A program made the translations under genes and the position numbers. A stretch of 18,184 bases of DNA from JBHIEE01 sp046760445 (GTDB taxonomy: Bacteria; Acidobacteriota; Aminicenantia; JdFR-78), in assembly GCA_046760445.1 (NCBI GenBank), contig JBHIEE010000053.1:1-18184 (forward strand), read 5' to 3'. The notes beneath the pieces are model-generated. The model had not been told where the DNA came from. It searched no databases and saw only the letters and a program-made list of their open reading frames with translations. Below are positions 5,643-13,288 of this stretch, piece by piece (position 1 is the first letter of the stretch; the number at the start of each line of letters is the position of its first letter).

Positions 5643-6818
5643 TTAAAACTTAATCTTTATCCCTGCTTTAATTGTAAATCCAGAAAAGTCTACTTTTGCT
5701 TCTCTTACATTTCTTATATCAGCCCCACTTGGTGGTTCCTCATCTCTTACGCCTATCCATGAATACCAATCACCAAAATCCTGCCATTCACAATAATAAA
5801 GAGTTCCTTTCTCTGATTCATTTAAACCCCCGGAGCTTCTCCTTTTTCGGCTACCCTCAAAGCCATCTATTTTGGCATATCTTCCATATCCTTCAATTAC
5901 AAAAGCAAAATTTCGAGCAATGTCAATTTCAAATCCCACTCCTCCATGAAATCCAATACCATTACCTTTTGCTTCAGAATCAGAAGTATACCAATCACCA
6001 TTCCACTCGAAGCGAAAGGAATCAGACCATCGGGCAAAGTAATAGCCTGCTCCAGCGTTTAAGAAAAATCGCGCATTAGAAGACATTGGTAAAGAATAAT
6101 AGACTCCTATTTTCACTGGAATAGCACTCACTTTTGTATCGTGAGTGTCGGTTTCTGTTTCCGCAGGCCAAGTTATAGTTATCATGCTTACATCTTTTCC
6201 TTTTTTACCATAGATATACCCTGAACCAACACTTATTCCAAAACGAGGGTTTAAATAAACTATCATATCCCCTTCAAAATCTAATCCTAAATGAATCTTT
6301 TTAAATTCACCATCTGTAGTGCCACCATAAGCCATTGCCAGATCTTCGAACCAATCTGTATCTCCTTCCATAAATTCATTCGAGTCTCCAATCACTAAGT
6401 AATTCATTCCACCTGAAAGTTTCACTCCAAATCCTATTCCTCTTTGAGCAGGCTGAACAATTTGAGGTTGAGGTGGTGTGGGAGGTGCAGGTGGAGGGGC
6501 TACTTCAACAGGCTCTTTCTTCACTCCTGGCTTTTCTTCAATGACTTCAACCAACTCCTCCCAGATATATCCAGAGATAACAAATCCTTTCTCATCTGGA
6601 GGAAGATTGACATGATACCAGCTACCTGATTTACCAATTGCCTCTAAGACTGCTCCAACAGGCACTGTGGCAATAACAGTACTTTCTGTAAAGGGCTTTA
6701 ATCTCACATTTGCGTCTTTGATCACCCTGAGCTTTATATTTCCTGCTTGGGTAATTGTTGTCAAAAGAAACAAAAATAAAATTGTTAAGGTTAAGAAGAT
6801 GATTTTAAAGTTTTTCAT
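5643..6818 (-). CDS. SH3-domain outer-membrane beta-barrel protein
   Basis: The 391-residue protein has a signal peptide (about 1-25), then a bacterial SH3 domain (about 28-85: NVRLKPFTESTVIATVPVG, then GSWYHVNLPPDEKGFVISGYI). A Glu- then Pro-rich linker (about 90-122) leads to a C-terminal beta-barrel (about 126-391) of alternating strands such as FGVKLSGGMNYL, LGLDFEGDMIVYLNPRFGISVGSGYIYG and FSGFTIKAGIKIKF. The final Phe fits the outer-membrane assembly signal. The SH3 domain probably contacts peptidoglycan or periplasmic proteins, making this a barrel with a wall or envelope tether. A strong AGGAGG precedes the ATG. It leads the minus-strand run of exported proteins and shares its 5' leader with the CARDB lipoprotein gene. 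Confidence 0.88.
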   Translation of the reverse strand: MKNFKIIFLTLTILFLFLLTTITQAGNIKLRVIKDANVRLKPFTESTVIATVPVGAVLEAIGKSGSWYHVNLPPDEKGFVISGYIWEELVEVIEEKPGVKKEPVEVAPPPAPPTPPQPQIVQPAQRGIGFGVKLSGGMNYLVIGDSNEFMEGDTDWFEDLAMAYGGTTDGEFKKIHLGLDFEGDMIVYLNPRFGISVGSGYIYGKKGKDVSMITITWPAETETDTHDTKVSAIPVKIGVYYSLPMSSNARFFLNAGAGYYFARWSDSFRFEWNGDWYTSDSEAKGNGIGFHGGVGFEIDIARNFAFVIEGYGRYAKIDGFEGSRKRRSSGGLNESEKGTLYYCEWQDFGDWYSWIGVRDEEPPSGADIRNVREAKVDFSGFTIKAGIKIKF

Positions 6819-6824
6819 TTTTAA

Positions 6825-6856
6825 ACCTCCTAATATTAGTAACTGGCCACTGGTAA
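6825..6856 (-). promoter_or_regulatory. Duplicated 5' leader, copy 2
   Basis: Minus-strand TTACCAGTGGCCAGTTACTA, then AT-rich bases and GGAGGT, immediately before the SH3-barrel gene. It matches 3593-3625 almost base for base. Further upstream (6857-6892) are imperfect repeats of AATTAGAAATTGG type. Confidence 0.5.
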
Positions 6857-6892
6857 TTAGTAATTTCTAATTTCCAATTTCCATTTTCTAAT

Positions 6893-6926
6893 TTATTTAT
6901 TAAACCCAATAATTTTATTTTTTATG
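6893..6926 (-). repeat. 34-nt intergenic element, copy C
   Basis: This copy lies about 75 bp upstream of the SH3-barrel start codon, in the same orientation as copies A and B. The similarity with copy B continues a few bases on the 5' side (AAGATCTTTTCC here, AGGTCTTTTAC there). The placement fits a promoter or regulator site, but no classic -35/-10 pair is clear in it. Confidence 0.6.
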
Positions 6927-6985
6927 GAAAAGATCTTGGTAAAAAGAATAATGAATCCCGAGATGCTTAACTTTAGGGTTTCCTT

Positions 6986-7024
6986 TATAATTGTTGTTGA
7001 CTCAATATATTGTTTCTTTATAAA
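6986..7024 (+). promoter_or_regulatory. Candidate promoters of the sigma/anti-sigma operon
   Basis: Two overlapping options exist. TATAAT at 6986-6991 has only a weak -35 upstream. TTGACT (6997-7002) and TATAAA (7019-7024) are 16 nt apart but would place the transcript start almost on the SD of the TTG start. With the second promoter, translation would more likely begin at the ATG at 7059. Confidence 0.3.
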
Positions 7025-7040
7025 ATGAAGGAAAAATTAT

Positions 7041-8150
7041 TTGGGTTTAAGTAATATAATGGAAAAAGAAAAATATAAGAAAGAGAAGAATTTAGTAGAA
7101 AAAGTAAAGGAAGGAGATGAACAAGCTCTAAATGAACTTTATATAAAGCTCAATAAGATTATTATGGAAAAAGCATTCTTTATTTGTAAAAAAACCTGTA
7201 ATTTAATTCCTAATGAGGCCAAATATTGTCCAGACAAAAAAGCAATCTCTTCTTGTGAGGATTTTAATGAAGCTCGTAGACATGTTTTTAATTTTCTTTT
7301 TAATCTTGAAAAGAAATCAGGGCCAATATTTAACTATAGAGCAATAGCCTCTTTAAAAACTTATGTCTTGATGGTATTAGAAAAACATCAGAAATACCTT
7401 ATAATGAATTGGTATAGAAAAAAGAAGAAGCGTTATCCTTACATAAGCCATTATCCAGTAGCAATAAAGAAACTTTCCCCTGAGCACCAAGAAGTATTTG
7501 GACTAATGACAATAGGAAAAGGAGTGGAATATATAGCTTCACATTTGAGTTTAAGTTTAAGTCTTCCAATAAATGAAGCAATTAAAAAGGCAAAAGAGAC
7601 AATGAGTGACATAGAGCATGAACTGGCAAAAGCAGGACACAGGGGTAAAGTAGTGAGTTCTGAGGTTCAGATGAAGGAAATTAAAAAGGAGAGAAAAGAA
7701 GATCATTTAACTATCCTAAGTACACCAAATCAGGAGGATCCAGCAGAAATATTAATAAGTAAGCTTTTTAGAGAAAAAATAATAAAAAAACACAATATTA
7801 TAAGGGAAGCTTGTCAGAAATTAGGGAAATTGGAAAAACTTATTCTTCGTTTTATGGCTGATAAAGACTGGTCTGGTAAAGAGATTGCAAAAAATATTAA
7901 TAATAGTATCATCAGAGAAGATTTATTAGCTGCTTCGAAAAATAAAATAACTGAACACGAAGTATATAAAATAATTAAAAATAGTTTAAGGAATATCTAT
8001 GAGTATATACAAGCTAAATATCCAGACTTTTTTATTGAAAATGAAGAAGAGAAGGAATGGCTTGGACTAAAGAATGAAAGAAATAGAATTAAATACCTAA
8101 AAGAATTTTTGATATTTTTTGGTTCGCATTCAGAGGAATACAATGAATAA
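7041..8150 (+). CDS. Long ECF-like RNA polymerase sigma factor
   Basis: The 369-residue protein begins like an ECF sigma factor: LVEKVKEGDEQALNELY (about 18-34) is region 2.1. ASLKTYVLMVLEKHQKYL followed by NWYRKKKKRY (about 103-132) fits regions 2.3-2.4, which melt and bind the -10 element. A C-terminal helix-turn-helix (about 255-325: KLGKLEKLILRFMADKDWSGKEIA) fits region 4, which reads the -35. ECF factors are usually under 200 residues. Here an insert containing several Cys (about 50-72) splits region 2, and a charged linker of over 100 residues separates regions 2 and 4. The start is uncertain: TTG at 7041 has GAAGGA eight bases ahead, while ATG at 7059 has no SD. The stop overlaps the anti-sigma start by 8 nt, which implies translational coupling. 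Confidence 0.75.
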   Translation: MGLSNIMEKEKYKKEKNLVEKVKEGDEQALNELYIKLNKIIMEKAFFICKKTCNLIPNEAKYCPDKKAISSCEDFNEARRHVFNFLFNLEKKSGPIFNYRAIASLKTYVLMVLEKHQKYLIMNWYRKKKKRYPYISHYPVAIKKLSPEHQEVFGLMTIGKGVEYIASHLSLSLSLPINEAIKKAKETMSDIEHELAKAGHRGKVVSSEVQMKEIKKERKEDHLTILSTPNQEDPAEILISKLFREKIIKKHNIIREACQKLGKLEKLILRFMADKDWSGKEIAKNINNSIIREDLLAASKNKITEHEVYKIIKNSLRNIYEYIQAKYPDFFIENEEEKEWLGLKNERNRIKYLKEFLIFFGSHSEEYNE

Positions 8151-8835
8151 AGCAAAATTAGATAAAGAAGGGGTAAAAAAAGGATTTGAAATTCTATCTT
8201 CTTTTATCTCAGAGGAAAACCTGGAAAATTGTCCAGATGAAGAAATGTTAGCTGCTTTTATGGATGGAGAATTAAATGAACAAGAGGAAAGAGATATAAG
8301 AAATCATATAAGAGAATGCTCTTTCTGTTCATATTTAATAATATCCTTAGAAAGTCAGGGAATAAAGTTTAAAAAAAAGAGAAAAAATATATTAGATAGA
8401 TTAAAAGCAGCAATTTTGTCAAAGCCTTATATTTTAAGACCTGCACCAGTATTGCCAATTCTCCTTTTAATTTTTATTTTGGGATTTATTTTTGTATTAA
8501 AATTTCCTCAAATCTCAAGAAGACAAATACATTATAGAGAGATTGGAAAAAATAGAATTGAATTAATCGAACCTATAGGAGAGATAAAAGCAGTTCCAAG
8601 TATCTTTAAATGGAGACAAGTTGAAGGAGTGAAGTATTATATTTTTGAGTTATTAGATGAAGAATTAAGTCTTGTCTGGGAAAGTGATCAGCTGTTTAAT
8701 AATAAAGTCTCTTTACCTCAAGATGTCATAAATAGTTTGATAAACGAAAAAACCTATTTCTGGAGAGTGACTGCTTTTCTGAAAAACGGTCAAAAAATAG
8801 AATCCCATACTCAGGATTTTGAGTTGAAGAAATAG
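8143..8835 (+). CDS. Membrane-anchored zinc-binding anti-sigma factor
   Basis: This 230-residue protein has a cytoplasmic N-terminal zf-HC2 (ZAS) domain: Cys30, AFMDGELNEQEERDI, then His55-x3-Cys59-x2-Cys62, the zinc ligands of anti-sigma factors that clamp ECF sigma factors. One membrane helix follows (about 103-121). A C-terminal domain of about 100 residues (FKWRQVEGVKYYIFEL, then TYFWRVTAFLKNGQKI) has a fibronectin-type-III look and should face the periplasm as sensor or protease target. I use the ATG at 8143 because AGAGGA lies six bases before it; the frame extends to a TTG at 8119 without an SD. The overlap with the sigma gene makes it the cognate regulator. Signal-driven cleavage or conformational change would release the sigma factor. 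Confidence 0.85.
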   Translation: MNKAKLDKEGVKKGFEILSSFISEENLENCPDEEMLAAFMDGELNEQEERDIRNHIRECSFCSYLIISLESQGIKFKKKRKNILDRLKAAILSKPYILRPAPVLPILLLIFILGFIFVLKFPQISRRQIHYREIGKNRIELIEPIGEIKAVPSIFKWRQVEGVKYYIFELLDEELSLVWESDQLFNNKVSLPQDVINSLINEKTYFWRVTAFLKNGQKIESHTQDFELKK

Positions 8836-8849
8836 TAGGTACATCAGAA

Positions 8850-8867
8850 TGCATCCTAAAGGATGCA
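8850..8867. terminator. Hairpin between convergent genes (dispersed palindrome copy)
   Basis: TGCATCCTAAAGGATGCA has 8-bp perfect arms around AA. It sits in the 39-bp gap between the ends of the anti-sigma and CHAT genes. It may block read-through in both directions, but no T-tract follows, so intrinsic termination is doubtful. It belongs to the same family as 411-428 and 4724-4741. Confidence 0.45.
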
Positions 8868-8874
8868 ATCCAAG

Positions 8875-11800
8875 TTAAAACAATCTTTCCCAAAAAGAAG
8901 GTTTTGAGATTTTAATGGAAGAATTGTAATCCCCGATTAAAATAAAAGCTGCCCAGTGAAATGGGTGATTATAATTAGATTTCAGCATTTTGATTTTTGT
9001 CTGGCGTAAAGCTTCACTTTTGCTTTTTCCTTGAGATAAATATTCATAAAAATAAGTCATAAATTGAGCTGTGGATTTATCATTTATGCTCCACAAACTA
9101 ACTAAAACTGATTCTGCCCCAGCATAAAGAAAGGCACGAGCTAAACCTGAAACACCTTCCCCTTTTTCTATTTTTCCCTTTCCGCTCTGACAAGCTGAAA
9201 GAACAACTAAGTCAGCATTTAATCTAATATTATAAATCTCTCGAACTTGTAAAAAGCCATCCTCTGTTGGATCCTCATCCAGAGTTAATACAAGGGCTGA
9301 ACGACCAGCAACATTCTCATCCAATAAACCATGAGTAGCAAAATGAATTATTTTATAATCTTTCAAAGAAAGTCTTTTCACTTTTTCTTCTTTTGCTTCT
9401 TCTTTTAAATAAAATTCTCTCGATTTCCTTTTGAAGTATTTTGATATATTTTTAATTTCTTTAGCGCTAAAAAATAATGGATAAAGTTTAAATCCATGGT
9501 CTAAGTAGTATTCTCTTAAAATTATATCAGCCTTAGGAACAATTTTTTTTCCTGGCTTTTCCTTAAAAATATATAATGGATTTGCAAAACCTAATATATC
9601 TTTCTTGGTTTTTTCTTTTTGCTCTCTTTCTAAAAGATTAATAAGAGAAGAAGCTGAAGGCGCATAGGAAATCTTAAAATCCTGAATTAAATACCTAAAA
9701 TTAGTGGACAGTGGTCTGTGGACAGTGAACAGTGAACTTCTGTCTTCTGTTTTCTGACTTCTGTCTTCAGTAATAAGTGTTTCGAACGGCAAACAATGTA
9801 AATTTCCGTCAGGAATAATTATCAAATTTTCAATATCTTCTAAATTCTTCTGAAAAGGAAAAATTAGTTCTTTATACAGTTTTTTACTCGCAGCAATCCC
9901 TTTGAATTTATCTCTTTCCGGAGAGGAAAATAACCCAATATAATAATTAACCCTTTTTCTGAGAGACTTACTTTCAGATAATTTATGTATACATAAGTTA
10001 TTCTTAGTGATTAAAAAAGCAAAAGAGTTCTTATCTCCGATTAAATACTCAATAAGAGCAGTTTTTTTATCTAATAATTTTTCTTGAATTTCTTTTAAAT
10101 TATATGGCTCAGGGTAAACCAAATTGGCGTAGTTAGGATTTAAATATCTGATTTCTTGCTTTAAGAAGTCATACTCATCCTCAACATTTTGAAGCTTTTT
10201 ATATAATTCATTTCTTTTATCTATAGAAAGGCCTAAATCTGCTAATTTAGTTTGAATCTGGTATATATTGTTCAAAATTTCTTTTTCTCTCTCTAAAAGC
10301 TCTGAAGGAATATCATTACTTATATCAACATTAGCTTCGGCCAAGGAATCAAGAAATGCTCGGGCCTTGCTTTTTTCTAAGTAATAAAAAGCTTGTTTGT
10401 CATATTTTTCCAAAGGATCTTTCTGATGCATTTTAAATAACAGATTTATTAATGATTCATAGATTTCAATCTTATCTTTTAGAAATTCAGATTTCTGTTC
10501 TTTTGTCTGAAGAATTCCTCTCACTCCTTCAATCGTCTCTATTGCTTTTTTATAATAATTTAATGCCTGGTGGTATTTATTTATTTTTTCATAACAAGCA
10601 GCTTGGCCACTATAAGCACTCCAGATAATCTCAGGAACATTTATCTCTTTACCTAATCGTAGAGTTTTTTCAAATAATTGAAGAGATTTGGAATAATCTC
10701 TTAATTTTAAGTTTATATTCCCTAAAAAATTAAGCACATATCCCTCATCTCTTTTATATCCAATCTCCTGGTTAATTTTTAATGATTGCTGACAATATTC
10801 AATGGCTTTAGGTAAGTTATTTATTTCATAATAAACAAGGCCCATATTTCCGAGGGTAATTCCTTCTACCCATTTATTTCCTATTGCTCTGTCAATTTCT
10901 AATCCTTTTTCAAAATAATCTAAGGCTTTTTGATAATCACCTAATTTAAAATAAACCAAGCCAATTTCGTTATAGGTTCCTCCTAGTCTAAATTTATCTC
11001 CTGTCTGTTCGAGAATCTCTAAGTTCTTTTTATAATACTCAAGGGCTTTCCTATAATTCCCTGTCTCATAATAAATAATACCAATATACGAATAGAGATA
11101 GCCCTCTAATCTTTTAAATCCAATTTCTTCAGCTATCTTTAATGATTGCTGACAATTTGCTAAAGCTTCCGGGTAATTGGCTAATCTGCTATAGATAAGA
11201 CCAATGTTAGCTTGAGCAATGCCTTGTCCTCTTTTGTTGTATATCTTTTTAGCTATTCTTAAAACTTGTTTATAATACTCTAAGGCTTTAGAGAAGTTAC
11301 TTACGTAATAATATGAATTTCCAATTAAATTTAAAAAGCGTAGTTTTAATTCTTTATCATTCTTTTTTTCTGCCAATTTTAATCCCACAGTCAATATCTC
11401 TTGGGCCAGCTCACATTTACTCGTGGATAAATAGATAGTCCCTTTAGAAATATAAACTTCTGGGAAATCAGATTTTAATTTTAGAGCTTTATCTAAATTT
11501 TTTAATCCTTTATTCCATTTCCCTTGAATTTGATATATATAGCCTAAACCATAATAAGCTAAAGGAGTATTTGAATTAGTTTTAATAATATTCTCTATGT
11601 ATGCTTTGGCTTCGGATAGTTTGTTTAATTCTTTGGAAATGTCTATAAATTTTGTGTAAGTATCTGCAAATTCAGCTTTTAATTTAATGCTTTTTTCAAA
11701 ATTTTCAACTGCTTTATTATATTTTTTTTGTTCTTTGAAACATAGTCCTATAGCATAATAAAAATATGGATTATCTGGCTCTCTTGTAATTAATGTCTGT

Positions 11801-12093
11801 AAATATTTAACTGTTTTATGCAATTCTTTTCTTTCTCTTGACGCTTGAATAAGAGGAGGATAAATTTTATAAAAAGTTGAATCTTGCCTTATGATTTTTT
11901 TACATCGTAAAATTACTTTTTCGTATTTCTTTTCTCCCATTAATTTCAGAATTTGAATATATTGCTCATCCAACATATTTTGCTCTTGAGTACTTCTGTG
12001 AGAGAATATATTTTGAGTAAAAACAAATACTGCCAAAATCATAAAAAATATCAGAACTAATTTTTTAAATAAAAAAATACAAAAGCCTTTCAT
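8875..12093 (-). CDS. Exported TPR-CHAT caspase-like protein
   Basis: The 1072-residue protein has an N-terminal hydrophobic stretch (about 10-30) acting as signal or anchor. A long array of tetratricopeptide repeats (about 45-550) follows, many as pairs such as IGLIYSRLANYPEALANCQQ and IGIIYYETGNYRKALEYY. After a helical connector (SKARAFLDSL near 575, then coiled-coil-like) comes a CHAT domain (about 675-1060). The catalytic dyad is intact: His921 in HFATHG and Cys968 in LSACQSG, 47 residues apart, with the downstream GVSGLARAFLYAGA and SLWSIND motifs. CHAT proteins are clan CD cysteine proteases related to caspases; the TPRs probably bind a partner or activator. Residues about 775-798 come from a simple-sequence insertion. 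AGGAG precedes the ATG. The gene converges on the sigma/anti-sigma pair, suggesting a functional link. Confidence 0.9.
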   Translation of the reverse strand: MKGFCIFLFKKLVLIFFMILAVFVFTQNIFSHRSTQEQNMLDEQYIQILKLMGEKKYEKVILRCKKIIRQDSTFYKIYPPLIQASRERKELHKTVKYLQTLITREPDNPYFYYAIGLCFKEQKKYNKAVENFEKSIKLKAEFADTYTKFIDISKELNKLSEAKAYIENIIKTNSNTPLAYYGLGYIYQIQGKWNKGLKNLDKALKLKSDFPEVYISKGTIYLSTSKCELAQEILTVGLKLAEKKNDKELKLRFLNLIGNSYYYVSNFSKALEYYKQVLRIAKKIYNKRGQGIAQANIGLIYSRLANYPEALANCQQSLKIAEEIGFKRLEGYLYSYIGIIYYETGNYRKALEYYKKNLEILEQTGDKFRLGGTYNEIGLVYFKLGDYQKALDYFEKGLEIDRAIGNKWVEGITLGNMGLVYYEINNLPKAIEYCQQSLKINQEIGYKRDEGYVLNFLGNINLKLRDYSKSLQLFEKTLRLGKEINVPEIIWSAYSGQAACYEKINKYHQALNYYKKAIETIEGVRGILQTKEQKSEFLKDKIEIYESLINLLFKMHQKDPLEKYDKQAFYYLEKSKARAFLDSLAEANVDISNDIPSELLEREKEILNNIYQIQTKLADLGLSIDKRNELYKKLQNVEDEYDFLKQEIRYLNPNYANLVYPEPYNLKEIQEKLLDKKTALIEYLIGDKNSFAFLITKNNLCIHKLSESKSLRKRVNYYIGLFSSPERDKFKGIAASKKLYKELIFPFQKNLEDIENLIIIPDGNLHCLPFETLITEDRSQKTEDRSSLFTVHRPLSTNFRYLIQDFKISYAPSASSLINLLEREQKEKTKKDILGFANPLYIFKEKPGKKIVPKADIILREYYLDHGFKLYPLFFSAKEIKNISKYFKRKSREFYLKEEAKEEKVKRLSLKDYKIIHFATHGLLDENVAGRSALVLTLDEDPTEDGFLQVREIYNIRLNADLVVLSACQSGKGKIEKGEGVSGLARAFLYAGAESVLVSLWSINDKSTAQFMTYFYEYLSQGKSKSEALRQTKIKMLKSNYNHPFHWAAFILIGDYNSSIKISKPSFWERLF
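9701..9772 (-). repeat. In-frame stutter-repeat insertion in the CHAT gene
   Basis: On the minus strand, units such as CAGAAGACAGAAGT and CAGTGAACAGTG, then GTCCACAGACCACTGTCCAC, encode TEDRSQKTEDRSSLFTVHRP between the CHAT strands LPFETL and FRYLIQDF. The wording matches simple repeats between other genes (for example 4749-4767). It looks like an intergenic repeat that entered a surface loop without breaking the frame. Confidence 0.6.
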
Positions 12094-12117
12094 TATTAGC
12101 TCCTAATTTTTAATCAA

Positions 12118-12146
12118 AATTTAATGCTTTTTTACAAAAAATGCAA
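12118..12146 (-). promoter_or_regulatory. Candidate promoter of the CHAT gene
   Basis: Minus-strand TTGCAT (12146-12141), a 17-nt spacer and TAAATT (12123-12118) lie about 25-50 bp before the start codon. Box matches are moderate and the region is very AT-rich. Confidence 0.35.
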
Positions 12147-12261
12147 CTCGAAAATAAAGCTTTAAACTTATATTTAGGCTAAAAATCCATTTCCCAAAAA
12201 ATTTAATCACATCTTGCAGCTTGAGATGAACAGGACAGTCTATACCAAACAAATGAAATCC

Positions 12262-12290
12262 TTGACAATTTTTTTCTAAAAAGATAATAA
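12262..12290 (+). promoter_or_regulatory. Candidate sigma-70 promoter of the Lys/Glu-rich gene
   Basis: A perfect TTGACA (12262-12267) is followed after 17 nt by TAATAA (12285-12290). The start codon at 12334 lies about 40 bases downstream, leaving a normal leader with an SD. Confidence 0.5.
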
Positions 12291-12333
12291 TTAGTCTCTA
12301 TAGCTAAAAGAAATTCAAAAATGGAGATGAAGA

Positions 12334-12810
12334 ATGACTGACCAAGAAAAGAAAAAAGAAAAAGCCGAGGAAAAAGAAAGTATAAAAGAAAAACCAACCG
12401 AACAAGAAGCGAAAAAAAGAAAAGAAGATCCAAAAGAAAAAACTGAAAAGCAAGAAGTCAAGAAAAAGGAAAAAACAAAAGAAAAACCTAAAGAAGAAGT
12501 AAAAGCTGAAAAGCAAGAAGTCAAGAAAAAGGAAAAAATAAAAGAAAAACCTAAAAAAGAAGCAGAAGAAAAAAAGCCTGAAGAAAAAATAGAAGCTAAA
12601 GAGGAGAAAAAAGAAGAACCAGCAAAGCCAGTAGCTAAAAAAGCTCCTGAGGCACCACCTCCAACCAAGAAAAAAAAGATAAATAAAATGTCCTTAGAGG
12701 AAGTTGAAGCACAGCTAAAAACAGTTAAAGAAAAAATGGGTGGATTTGATTCAATTTATGCCCAGCATTTGCTTCGTCGCAAAGAAATCTTAACCCAAAA
12801 AAATAAATAA
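12334..12810 (+). CDS. Lys/Glu-rich low-complexity protein with conserved-looking C-terminal motif
   Basis: This 158-residue protein has about 110 residues of Lys, Glu, Ala and Pro, probably disordered or coiled coil. Within it is a 21-residue tandem repeat containing EKQEVKKKEK and KEKPK, encoded by near-identical 54-bp blocks 63 bp apart. The last 45 residues (starting KINKMSLEEVEAQL, ending SIYAQHLLRRKEIL) are of ordinary composition and look like a small helical domain; I recall similar tails on short basic proteins in other bacteria but cannot name a function. There is no signal or membrane segment. It could bind nucleic acid or ribosomes through its charge, or act as a scaffold. An SD-like GGAGATGAAG precedes the ATG and a good promoter lies upstream, so expression is likely. 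Confidence 0.75.
   Translation: MTDQEKKKEKAEEKESIKEKPTEQEAKKRKEDPKEKTEKQEVKKKEKTKEKPKEEVKAEKQEVKKKEKIKEKPKKEAEEKKPEEKIEAKEEKKEEPAKPVAKKAPEAPPPTKKKKINKMSLEEVEAQLKTVKEKMGGFDSIYAQHLLRRKEILTQKNK
12444..12560 (+). repeat. Tandem 63-bp-period coding repeat
   Basis: Blocks 12444-12497 and 12507-12560 differ at two positions over 54 bases and are separated by nine bases. They encode the duplicated Lys/Glu segment. Such repeats expand and contract by slippage, so repeat number may vary between strains. Confidence 0.65.
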
Positions 12811-12819
12811 TTTATTTTT
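12799..12819. terminator. AT-only inverted repeat at the end of the Lys/Glu-rich gene
   Basis: AAAAATAAAT and ATTTATTTTT flank one base, overlapping the stop codon and ending in a T-run. With only A-T pairs, the stem is weak. It lies between convergent genes, where a bidirectional terminator would be expected. Confidence 0.25.
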
Positions 12820-12883
12820 GTATTTCTAATTTAACTTTCCCCAGATTTTCCATATGAATATAAATACTACCAAATCTATTTAT

Positions 12884-13273
12884 TTAAATTTTTATTTCTC
12901 GAACTCTAATTGCATATCCTATTGCAATACTCATTGTTGGGATTATTAAATATCTTAATCCAATTTCTGCAAAATAGGTAACAATGCTCATTTTTGCTAA
13001 AGGGATTAAAATACCTACATCCAATATCCAGTTAATGAGAAGCCAGGCAAAACCCACTATAATCCCCTCTTTCAGATAATCCTTTTTTATCTTCTTGAAG
13101 TATATTATTAATAATACTGCTCCTGTAATTGAGGCAACAATTATCATAATCGTTTTAAAGAAAATCTTATCAATCAATGGTGTTCCTTCCGGGGAATAAA
13201 AGAAGAAAGAGACAACAAAAGGAATCAACCACATCAAGAATCCAAATAACCCTATTTTTAAAATTTTTTTCAT
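12884..13273 (-). CDS. Four-helix integral membrane protein, unknown function
   Basis: This 129-residue protein is nearly all hydrophobic, with four predicted membrane helices (about 5-26, 38-58, 68-88 and 104-123). Short charged loops include KKIKKDYLKEG in the middle, which should be cytoplasmic. Small four-helix proteins of this type are found in bacteria and archaea, mostly unassigned. It has AGAGGTG ahead of the ATG and follows the BtrH-like gene by 15 nt, so it is the last gene of the PadR-GyrI operon. In that setting it might export, take up or protect against the ligand sensed by the regulator, but nothing in the sequence proves it. Confidence 0.8.
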   Translation of the reverse strand: MKKILKIGLFGFLMWLIPFVVSFFFYSPEGTPLIDKIFFKTIMIIVASITGAVLLIIYFKKIKKDYLKEGIIVGFAWLLINWILDVGILIPLAKMSIVTYFAEIGLRYLIIPTMSIAIGYAIRVREIKI

Positions 13274-13288
13274 AGTTAAACACCTCTT

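Noticed and set aside
5696..6079. 127-codon plus-strand frame opposite the SH3-barrel gene
   Set aside because: It is His/Leu/Gln-rich shadow coding with no SD; the minus-strand barrel with signal peptide and SH3 domain is clearly the real gene.
12215..12235. CATCT/AGATG inverted repeat in the CHAT upstream spacer
   Set aside because: The 5-bp arms are too short to stand out in AT-rich DNA.
12203..12668. Minus-strand Phe/Ser-rich frames opposite the Lys/Glu-rich gene
   Set aside because: They are complements of AAA/GAA-rich codons, without start signals; the low-complexity Phe/Ser content follows from the plus-strand coding.
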